From: Heterobasidion occidentale
Lineage: Eukaryota; Basidiomycota; Agaricomycetes; Russulales; Bondarzewiaceae
Direction of reading: 5' to 3'
Assembly (NCBI GenBank): GCA_039111635.1
Contig: JBCAQO010000007.1
Coordinates: forward strand, 62,001-126,000
DNA: 64,000 bases
Of this stretch, positions 28,910 through 38,092 are shown one piece after another. Position 1 is the first letter of the stretch; each line of letters starts with the position of its first letter. The position numbers and the translations under genes were made by a program. The notes below the pieces were generated by a model, which was not told where the DNA came from, did no database searches, and was given only the letters and a program-made list of their open reading frames with translations.

Positions 28910-30140
28910 TTAGGCCAGACGTTTTCGGAGTCCAATGCGTCTGCAGGCCATCCCTCTTCAGTTGCGACAGGAACGTCCGGCGACTGGGGGGAGGCTTCGT
29001 CGACAATGATAGGACGGGTGAGGTCGTCGCCGAGTAGGGGGGGGGGATGGGGACACAGCAGGGGTGACGGGGGTGGTACCGGTAGCGGCTGAAGTACCTG
29101 GCGATCCCGGACGACTTGTTCGGGTCGTAAGGGGGACTGGTGGGTCGCGTGAATTCGGCGGTCTCCTCGTCGGTGGGCTGAAAGGGGTTTACCGCCGGGA
29201 GATTGGGCTCGGGGGGATCGACTGTCATGGGTTCCTCAGCGTCGATCTGGTGAAACCCCTGTTCCTGTATATCCGGTTTTGTCATAACCCAGGGCCTAAC
29301 GTTATCCTCCGGGGTACATCCGCCGGGCCAGTAGCACGCAATGGGGTGAACCCCTCGACTGTTAAGCGGGGAGTGGGTCGGCAGTAGTCCTTTAGGAACG
29401 TACTCTTCGATCTCTAGACGTGCTCCATTATGTCCTGCGAATCGGAACCAACGGATCGTGTTCTCCTTGTAGCGGATTCGAGCCAGTACATCGAGCCAGG
29501 CTGGTATGGCGTGCGCCTGTAGGAGGATGGAGCTGGTGGTGAAGATTCCTCCCAGTCGGAAATTGATCATGTCGTTGCGGATGGCGGGGAGATTGATCAA
29601 TCCTTTCATGCGGTAGGAGGTGACGGTGAGGTTGGCGAGGAGAATAGCTTGGGTCTGGTTGAGCGGTCCCGAGAAAACCTGATAGGCTTGCGCCCAGACT
29701 GCTTGCTGTAAATAGAAAAGGAAGGCACGGGGGTTCTTCAAGCCAGGCTGGTTCAGAATGATAGGTGCCTCGTCCTCGGCGAGCGTGAGGTGGTAGATGC
29801 TATGATTCGTATTCAGGTCCTGGTAGAGACGGATGTCGTAGAGGGGGTTAGGTATGGCGCGGATTCAAATACGAGGGTTTTCGTTGTGAATGGCGAAAGC
29901 CAACGGAGGAATGGCGATGTGGGGGTTTGGCATTTCAGCTGGGAACCGGGGGATAACGAACTCTGTAAGGGGATCGGCGACTGGGACGCCTTCGGAGGGG
30001 ATGTCGTCCTCGCTGTCGTAATCTGAGTCCGTGTCATCAATGAGCGTGGGTGTGGTAGTGGGCGGAGAGATGGTGCGAAGGATGAAGGGGTTGGGGGAGG
30101 AGGTGTTGGAGGCGTGAGGGGAAGTGGTAGTGGAAGCCAT
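28910..30140 (-). pseudogene. ORF3 of element D (truncated, one stop)
   Basis: ATG 30140 starts MASTTTSPHASNTSSPNPFI. The acidic stretch and the core match ORF3 of B. A TGA at about 29867-29865 replaces an Arg codon. After it the frame is open through PRAFLFYLQQAVWAQAY, MKGLINLPAIRNDMINFRLG and the Pro-rich linker until the junction at 28910. A small shift occurs in the linker near 29125. The zinc knuckle and basic tail have been lost with the truncation. The conserved core between B and D indicates a genuine protein. Confidence 0.7.
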
Positions 30141-30259
30141 TCTGATGTTACTGAGAATGTAGCGGGGGGAGCTGTGTAGGAAGAGGTGTGCGGGGGCAAG
30201 GGACATTCGGGTTGTAGCTGGGATGCTGGGGAATGTTTCCGTCCGATGCAGGGTGTCTT

Positions 30260-30406
30260 TTATACGACGGAGGAGATGCCAATGGTGGCAGCGGCGTGGA
30301 GGGATCCGAGGACAAGGGCGATGGCGATGGAGACGGCGGTGAGAGCAAGAGTCGCGACGACGGTATAAACGGCTACTGTAGATAGAGTGGGGTCGAAAGG
30401 GGTCAT
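30260..30406 (-). CDS. Micro-ORF overlapping the pol stop, element D (48 aa)
   Basis: The same ATGA overlap with the pol stop (30405-30403) as in element B. The product differs from the B product at three positions only (Val to Leu, Val to Ile, Ile to Val), while neighbouring non-coding DNA shows more varied changes. It has a single membrane helix and no signal peptide cleavage site. Confidence 0.6.
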   Translation of the reverse strand: MTPFDPTLSTVAVYTVVATLALTAVSIAIALVLGSLHAAATIGISSVV

Positions 30407-33400
30407 AGTCGTTTGCCTGGCCATGCCAATCCTCGGTTGGTCTGCTTTTGTAGCTCCTGGTATGCTTGAGTCCGCCAATTAGAGTTGTCCGATCGCTTCT
30501 GCTGCAGCTTTGATCGAGACGAATCTATATTGGGCTTCTTTGGCTGCGCTTCTCGATCGTTGATCGCCGGTGGTGGCACTTTTGATCGAGGAACCAGGGG
30601 CGGCCTCTTTAGCTGCGTCATTTGTTTTGTTGTTCTCTTCCATGATCTGGGGGATAGCTAATCCTGTAGCGAGAAGCTTCTTTCCGATCGGATGCTTCTC
30701 GAGCTTCTTTCTGATTTGATCTTCTTCGGCTACTCTGTTGAGTTCTAATTCGATTACCAGGGCCAGAATGGAGGCTTCCATTCCTTTGACTGCCCGAGGG
30801 TGCCGGCGGTAGAAGTCCTTTATGGCTTCTTGTGCGTTAGTGACGTTTGCCGCGGCTTCCCAAGAGTTGTCCGATTCCGGGTAGCCCTTCCATTTGATCA
30901 GGTACTGCAGGATCTTCCATCGTCCGAAGCGCCTAGCTCCGACAATGGCTTCGACTTCGAATTCTTCTTGCCCTTCGATCAGGTCCGGAGCCGGTTTAGG
31001 GTAGTTCGGGCCATAGACTTCGTTTCTCCTTGTAGGGCGTGAGTCGACTAGCATGGAAGACGTCGTGAATGCGCTTCCAGCTGTTGGGCAGTTTCAACCT
31101 GAAGTTGACATTTCCTATGGTGTCAGTGATTTCAAATGGCCCAAAGCGTTTGGGTCTCAGTTTCTCTGATGGGTGATCGGTGTGGATGTTCTTCCATCAA
31201 GCCATACTTGATCTCCTTTCTTGAAAGGCGGCAGGTCCGTTCCAAAACGGTCGTGTTGGATCCTCATGGCTTCGGCTGCAATTTCGAGGCTGGCTTGTGC
31301 TTCCTTCCTAGCACGTTGCAGAGCTTCGAGGCGAGCGTCAGCGGTGGGGACATTCGTGTTTCCGATGATGGCTGGGTAAGCCCGTGGTTGATATCCGTGG
31401 AGAAGTTCAAATGGTGACTTCTGCGTGGCTGAGTGCTGATGGGTGTTGTGGGCATATTCCGCGTAGGGGATTAATCCAGCCCAATCGTCTTGTGAAGAGC
31501 TGCAAAATGCTCTTAGGTATTGTTCTAATTCCTGATTCATTCGTTCAGTAGCACCGTCCGTCTGCGGGTGATAGGCTGTGCTTAAAGCAGATTTGATTCC
31601 TAATTCTTTGAGCAGGGCTTGCGCTACTTTTGAAGCGAATTGAGTTCCTCTATCCGATATGATTTTATCTGGCAGCCCATAGCGTCTCCAGGTGTTTTCT
31701 AACAAGATTTTGGCTGTTCCATCAGAGTCGATAGTCTTCAGGCATGGGGTTATTACTGCCGTTTTGGTGAATCGATCGGTTACTACATGTAGCGAGTCGT
31801 ATCCGTTTGATTCTGGTAGATCTGTAATAAAATCCATGGTTATTGTTCCGAAGGGTCGATCTGGGATTTCTGTTGGTTGTAGGGGTACCATGGTAGGATG
31901 TGTGTCGTTCTTGGTGGATTGACAGATGGCGCATCCTTCCACATATTGGTGAACTGTGTTTGATATTCCTGGCCAAGTAAATTCCTGTCCGACTAAGGCT
32001 AGAGTTCCCCTTTGTCCTGGATGTCCTGCTGCTAGATTGTCATGGTTTAGTTTGATGATATCTTGACGAAGTTGTTCGTTCCGGGGGACATATATCTTTC
32101 CTCGGTGAAGGACCAATCCTTCTTCTTCGTTCCATTCTTGTAAACCTTTCTTCATGTTTCGAGGTCCTAAGGTTTTAATCTTGGCTAGGGTTTCTAATAG
32201 CCATTCGTCTTTCCTATTTTCTTCAATGATTCGTTTCCGAAGGTCGTCGTCTATTATGGTAACGCCTCCTCGTCCAGTTGCCCTAATGTGAAGTATTTGA
32301 TGAGGGTCCCAACTGTTGTCTGTATTAATGGCATTGATTTCTGCGAAAGGTCTTCGATCTTTTCTGTGTTATTGAAAAGTTTGGGCTCCAAGAGTGTTTC
32401 GCCTGAATTGTCAAATTCCACCCCCTTTTTATGGTCTGGACGCCGTGACAGACCGTCGGATTTATTAGTGACTCCTGCCTTGTGCGTCAACTTGTAGTCG
32501 AAACGCGAGAGGTAGAGTGACCATCGTGCTTGTCGACGGTTTAGTTTCTGGCTTGAACGGAACCATTCGAGGTTCTTGTGGTCGGTCCAGACGTCTACCG
32601 GGTGGTCGGCGCCCTCCAAATAGTGTCGCCAAGCTTCAAAAGCTCGAACGACCGCCAGCAACTCTTTATCATAGATTGGGTAGTTGCGTTCCGTTGGTGA
32701 GAGCGACTTGGAAATATAAGCACATGGGTGCCATTTTCCGTCTTCGGCGACTTGTGATAAAACTGCTCCGGTGGCGAAGTCGGAAGCGTCGCATTCAATG
32801 CGAAACGGGTTCCTTGTGTCTGGCATAACGAGCACCGGAGATTCTGTAAATATTCGTTTTAGCGTTTGAAACGCTTCTTCGCATGCTGGTGTCCAATCCC
32901 AGGTGCGTTCCTTCTGTGTTAGCTCAAATAGCGGTCGTGCTATTTTTGAGTAATCTTTGATAAACCTGCGATAAAAGTTGCAAAAACCTAAAAATGATTG
33001 CACTTCTTTGACTTTTCCCGGAGTTGGCCAGTCCATAATGCCGGCCACTTTAATCGGGTCCATTTCCAGATGTCCGTGTGATATAACATATCCAAGGTAG
33101 TCGATTTTCTTTTTGTGGAAGTGGCATTTCGAGGGTTGTAGGTACAGATCGTTGTCCTGTAAGATCTGTAAAACCTTTCGAACTGTCTTGATGTGGTCGT
33201 CCATTGTTTTAGAAAATACTAGGATGTCGTCCATATAGATTGCCACTAGTCCGGCATAGATGAGGTCTTTGAAGAGGGCGTTCATCATAGTTTGGAATAT
33301 TGCCGGCGAGTTGGTTAATCCAAAGAACATCACCAGAGGTTCATGCATTCCTAAATTGGTGACGAACGCGGCCAGTTTCTCGCTTCCTTCCTTCATGCGT

Positions 33401-34895
33401 ACGTTGTTATATCCTGTATCAACATCCATTAGTGAAAAGTATACGGCTTCGGCCAGAAGGTCCAGTAATTCTTGAATGATCGGCAAAGGGTACTTGTTCT
33501 TGATTGTTATTTCATTGAGTTTGCGATAATCCATTACTGGTCGTAGTTTCCCGTTCTTTTTCTTGATGAAGAAGAATGGGATGCCATGTGCGATTTGGAT
33601 TCTCTGATGAATCCTTTCTGGAGGTTTTCGTCTATGAATTTCTTGAGTTCCACTTGCTCTCCCGGGCTAAGACTGTATAGCTTGGGTTTGAGCGAGTGAT
33701 CCATTCCTTCCTTGATCTCTATTTTGTGATCCCAAGGTCGAGAGAGCGGTAGCTGTCCCTTTGGTCGACCTTCGAAAACCTTCCTATAGTTCCAGTATTC
33801 CTTCGGTACTATTTCTTCGAAGGATAGTTCGGGTTTCCCTTTGGTGGCTTCTTCTGCAAGCCTTTGCGAGTTGGTGTGCTTTGTTTGTTTCCCTGTTGGT
33901 GCTTTGGCAGGTTTGTTTCCTTGAGCCGGTGTGTTGGCGTATGGAAGTTCCGTGTTTTCGACGCGATGTATATCAACGCCTTCTTCAGAGTCGTTGTATA
34001 ATTCCAGTGCCTGTAATGTTCCCGTATCTAGGCATCTAACGAGGTAGACTCCATCTTCTTCAAGATCCTTGGAGGGAAGTGCCGGAAGTCCGTCACCGTC
34101 CTCCGGAACGTCTTCTTCAGCCCATGTCGGAACCTTGTAATTTCTGGTTCGGGCCTTCAGACGTTCAGCATTCAACCTTCGAGTTGTGAACTCCGGACTT
34201 GTAGGTATTGTCCGCGGATGTGGTACTGTGGTGTTTCCCACTTTCCGGCCTGGTACTGCTTTTCCCGGCTTTTGCACTGGTATTGAGTAGTCGCCCGTTT
34301 GTGGTACTGTTTCCATGCGCCGTATGCTTGATTTAGGACGTCCTGGTTTTCTTGTAGCTCTTCTAGCTTTTACCGGTCCTCCTTTTATTTGGCAGGAGGG
34401 CGGGCATCTGGTAAAGTGTAGCCCGTAGGCATGCCAGTTGACTTCTGGGTTATGTTCTAATAACCAGTCGGTTCCTAAAATGACGTCCTCTTTTCCTATT
34501 TCCGCAATATAGAATCTCGCTGATTCTGTATGCGACCCCCCTTTTTCGCCTAGAACCTGTAATTTGAGGTTGGCGAATCGCGTAATAGGTCCTCCCTTGA
34601 ACTCGGTGTTCTGGACCGTACTGACTGGGATAGGGGTGGGGGTTTTGTGTGTAGTGATTCGATGCGTTTCTACGAAGCGAGGGTGCATGAAGATTCCAGT
34701 GGCTCCACTGTCCACTAGTGCCTGTGTAGCAGCTTTTCTATTCTTGCCTATGAGCATTGTTTCTAGTCGGAGGGATGGTGCACCATGTGATTTCATTTCC
34801 GAAAGATACAATACATCTGGATGTCCATGCTCTTGGTCAGTATCTTTACTGGCCAGAGGAGCGTACCGATTTCCTGCAAGAATCCTACTCTCCAC
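30403..34895 (-). pseudogene. pol: Pol of element D (complete domain set, about four frameshifts)
   Basis: Protease (ALVDSGATGIF), RT (RPVMDYRKLNEI, AIYMDDILVF), RNase H (ECDASDFATGAVLSQ), integrase HHCC and DDE blocks, GPF/Y and chromodomain are all present. Frame breaks relative to the other copies are near 33580 (a base lost at SHMASPFFFI), 32360, 31192 and 31030. The frame starts one base back from gag; upstream of the Met at 34895 it is open through EEFLRPLPSAADVESRILAG to the gag stop. This copy and B have different indels, so together they define the intact family. Confidence 0.9.
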
Positions 34896-34918
34896 ATCCG
34901 CTGCTGATGGGAGAGGCC

Positions 34919-35938
34919 TTAAAAATTCTTCGAGTCGCTAAAGGCTCGAACTTCCTCGATTTCTTCCATACTGAGTCCCATCATCATTTGGCGGATGTGG
35001 TTGACTCTGTTTTTTCCTTCTTTGACGTCCTCATCGTCGAATTGTCCTTCGTCCATTTCTGCTTCGCGCACTGGTCTGCAACGGGGGGTTTGGAATCTTC
35101 TCTTGGGTCGAGAAGGACAGTTGCGCGCCATGTGCCCGGGCTTCTTGCAAAAGAAGCACTTGCCTTCTTTGGCAAGTCGATCTCTTTCTGCCGGGGTAAG
35201 CTTCTTGAAGCGAGTTCGGACAGCATCGGCCTCCATTTCTGCTGCGTCTACATCCATAGGTTCGTATTGGGGCTCCCTGTCGTTCCGTGGGGGTGCCCTT
35301 TCGTCGTAAAAGGTGCGCGGAGTGTAAATTTGGAATTTGCCCTTTCGGAGGTCGTATGCTCGGTCCCTTGCGATGCGCATTCTTTCGTGTTTTTTGGCCT
35401 TCTCGACTAGTTCTTCCCATGTCCCATCTGCAGAGGGATCTTCATAGATTCCTTTTGCCAACTCCCACTTGAGTCCTCGTAGGAAATGGGTTTTCTTGGT
35501 TTCTCCATCTACACCAGCGAGTGCTGCGAGCTGTTCAAACAGCTGAAGGTAGGTGTTAAATGATTCTTTTCCTTGATTGACTCGGGCCAGTTTGTCGCGA
35601 GCATCGGCTTCTTTGTTGAATTCCTCGAAGTCGGTGGCTATCTTTTTGCGGACGGATGTGAAGCCGACTGTGTCTGCCCAAGTATATCTGTTCCAATCCT
35701 TCAGCGTGTTCCTGGCCTGAGTAAAGTTTCTTGCCCATATCCCTGCCGAGCCTTCCTTCATATACGATAGAGCGTAAGCGATTTTGGCAAATTCGTTTGC
35801 ATAATCCTTCTTCCTAGCCAGGAACATTAGATCGATTTCGTGGAGGAATTGCTCGGTTCGTTTTCTGTTTCCATTGAAGGTGGTGGGTTTGGCCATAGCT
35901 GGTCCCTTGGACTCATTACCTCCAGTATCTGCCGACAT
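34919..35938 (-). CDS. gag: Gag of element D (339 aa from the internal Met)
   Basis: The frame is complete and intact, nearly identical to Gag of B. The CCHC knuckle is CFFCKKPGHMARNC. It ends DSKNF at TAA. In this copy the gag frame continues upstream of the Met for a further ~175 codons to a TAA at 36466-36464, including the acidic Pro-rich stretch immediately before MSAD. Confidence 0.88.
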   Translation of the reverse strand: MSADTGGNESKGPAMAKPTTFNGNRKRTEQFLHEIDLMFLARKKDYANEFAKIAYALSYMKEGSAGIWARNFTQARNTLKDWNRYTWADTVGFTSVRKKIATDFEEFNKEADARDKLARVNQGKESFNTYLQLFEQLAALAGVDGETKKTHFLRGLKWELAKGIYEDPSADGTWEELVEKAKKHERMRIARDRAYDLRKGKFQIYTPRTFYDERAPPRNDREPQYEPMDVDAAEMEADAVRTRFKKLTPAERDRLAKEGKCFFCKKPGHMARNCPSRPKRRFQTPRCRPVREAEMDEGQFDDEDVKEGKNRVNHIRQMMMGLSMEEIEEVRAFSDSKNF

Positions 35939-36463
35939 TGTATCGGGTGGGGGCTCTGGATCGTCAGGTGGTTCCGGATTTCCACTTGGTGCTTCAAAAT
36001 ACTCCGGTTCGGGGACAAACTCCGGTGTTGGGGCTCGGAAATCTTCTTGGGGAGTGGTTTCTTGTAAGGGGGATGCAGCGGGCGTGTTTCTTCTAGAGAT
36101 TCGACTTCCACTGGCTGTTTCTCTGGGTAGAGTATGTATGTGCGGTCTTGGCGAGTCACAATGCCTATTTGTCGGTGATTCAGGCTTGTCGAAGGTCTTT
36201 CTCGCGATGTAGTCCTCGATCTTAACAAGGTGTAGGTCGGGTCGTGCGGGGACAGTCTCTCCTCCCCAAGCTGCGTATTCGTATTCGCTCTTTCCTTGGT
36301 CTTTGAAGAATCCGGTGAGGAATCCCGCGTAGTAGAAGTGTTCTTTCCCTTCGTCGTAATAAAGTTGATCTTTGTCGACGTCTTCGGGTAAATCTGCGTA
36401 GACTTCTGCTGGGTCTGTTCTATAGCCGGGAGGATATCCCGCTGCGACTTCGTCCGTTGTTCT
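35939..36463 (-). other. In-phase N-terminal extension of gag, element D
   Basis: The frame is open from just after the TAA (36466-36464) to the gag Met. It encodes TTDEVAAGYPPGYRTDPAEV, YAGFLTGFF, DLHLVKIEDYIARKTFDKPE and an acidic Pro/Glu stretch. The composition and conservation with B look like real protein. No ATG exists in it, so it is made only by readthrough, frameshifting, splicing or a non-ATG start. Confidence 0.55.
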
Positions 36464-37257
36464 TTATTCTTTGAAGAAGAAGGGTACTGCCTGTCTTCTT
36501 CCTGCCTGTAGTGCTTCCTGTAAGTCTGGGTCCCTTTTGATAATTTCGTTGATGGAAATATCAATTTGGTCGATGAGCTGGATGATCTCGGAGAATGTGT
36601 GTCCCGAGATGAGGGTTCTGAGATGATAAGTTTTGTGGGCGAACTCTCCTCTTCTGACAACAAAAACGATCCCTTCAATTTCGGTTCGGACTGGTGGGGA
36701 GTCAGGAGCTTCCAGTGTGTCTTCCTAGGTTGAGGAGAAGGTCCAGTGGATGAGGATTGAGACGTGGTCTCTGTTCTCCTTGGTCTTGACGAGTTCCGCT
36801 CTGATTCCGTCTGTGTCGATATTTCTTGCGATGGTTCTTCTGAGATCGGGGATAACGGCGATGGGGAAATCGTCTGGTCTTCCGTCGTGTATCTCGACGC
36901 AGTTCCTTGCTCTGATGACGTCGGGCTCTCCGTTGTCCGTGAGGGTGAACGGTGTCTTTGGTTCGTTGACGAAGCAAATCCCGGAAAATCTATATCCAGT
37001 TTTAAGGAGGTCTATAAATATTTCGGGTGCTTGTTGTAGCCTGAGTGTGGCTATTCCTGAATAAACCTTTCCTGGGTTCCGGTGTCTTGCGACCTCTATA
37101 GCTCCGGGGTTGTTTATTCTTACTTGCGGAGTCGCTGCTGGGGTCGCCGTTAGGTTTACCCTGTTGGCGATTGCTAAAATGTTGTTGACGGATGAGAGAA
37201 AGAGCTGTTTCTGCTGGGGATCCAGCTTGAATAGGGTAGGGATAAAGAGCTCGTTCA
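36464..37257 (-). CDS. Leader ORFs of element D, in phase with gag, separated by UAG and UAA
   Basis: From the LTR edge a 177-codon frame without any Met (LNELFIPTLFKLDPQQKQLF ... SILIHWTFSST) ends at the TAG 36727-36725. The same frame continues for about 85 codons (EDTLEAPDSPPVRTEIEG ... QAVPFFFKE) to a TAA at 36466-36464. The phase is identical to gag. Copy A has the same two stops in the same phase. No similarity to a known family is recognised. Confidence 0.5.
37248..37257 (-). promoter_or_regulatory. Putative self-priming primer-binding site, element D
   Basis: TGAACGAGCT lies two bases inside the LTR and complements AGCTCGTTCA within the LTR, as in copies A and B. Confidence 0.65.
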
Positions 37258-37259
37258 AG

Positions 37260-38092
37260 TGTTAGGTCGGAGACCTATCACGTGCACCGATGCACGAAGG
37301 GGTCCCTAGGCTAAACCTCCACTGGTTCGTATAGTCGTAGACTCCAATGGATGAAGACGATGGATCGTCTTTGGGCTCTTTCGAGAAACTCGGGGTCGCT
37401 GTCGGCTTTGTTCTCGAAGAGATTGAGAAGGTGATCTTCGAGGTCTTCTCGATGATGAGGAGGAACCGGATGATCTTCTCCTGTCCAACAGATGACACGA
37501 GGGGGTGTCCAACTGAGAACGCGGTAGGCAGCTAGCCCGGTATAGAAGCGGATGAGTAGAGGGAGGGGAGGGAAGGAGACGAGTCCAGTGCTTCGTCAGA
37601 CTGTGCAAAGAGTTTCTCAGATCTGACAGAGATCACGAAGCGTGGGCTAAGAAGGTAGCCAGACGCCGGGTGCAGTGCAGAGATCGAGTGTATTACAGGT
37701 GAACGAGCTGAGCTTCTTAGAAGCTCATCTCGGCTATTTACGTACAGAAGTGTCTAGGGCAGGATCAAGATCTGGTCCGTGCGCTTCTCAGGTACCGAAG
37801 TCAACGATCGAGATCCGTAAGCTAGAATGCCTAATCGACCTGCCATGTAGCCAAATATAGTAATCCGAATCACTAATGTCCATCCACATCTTTGATCGAT
37901 CAAGAACCAGGAACGGGGTCAGGAACCAATGTCTGTCCACATCAAGAATCAGGAACCAGGAGTCAGCGTTCATGCGTTAGCATGTAAATGGTAAGGAGTC
38001 ATAGAAAGCGGTCCAAGTCTGCAGCAAGTCCGAAGCACTTGACCAGCCCATCCACTCACGTGCGAAGCACGTGTTAGGACGCGGTCCTAACA
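37260..38092 (-). repeat. 5' LTR of element D (833 bp)
   Basis: TGTTAGG...CCTAACA termini, aligned end to end with the other family B LTRs. One G of a GGG run is lost near 37576, which breaks the LTR-internal ORF in this copy only. The right edge is fused to NLR coding sequence. Confidence 0.94.

Larger units (their letters stand above)
28910..38092 (-). mobile_element. Ty3/gypsy chromovirus, family B, copy D (3' end missing)
   Basis: This is a second long copy of family B. From right to left: 5' LTR (37260-38092), self-priming site, leader frames, gag, pol, membrane micro-ORF and ORF3, which is cut at 28910 where the LTR of element F begins. About 1.2 kb (ORF3 C-terminus, polypurine tract, 3' LTR) is missing relative to B. 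The right LTR is joined directly to the ankyrin region of an NLR pseudogene. Confidence 0.92.
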
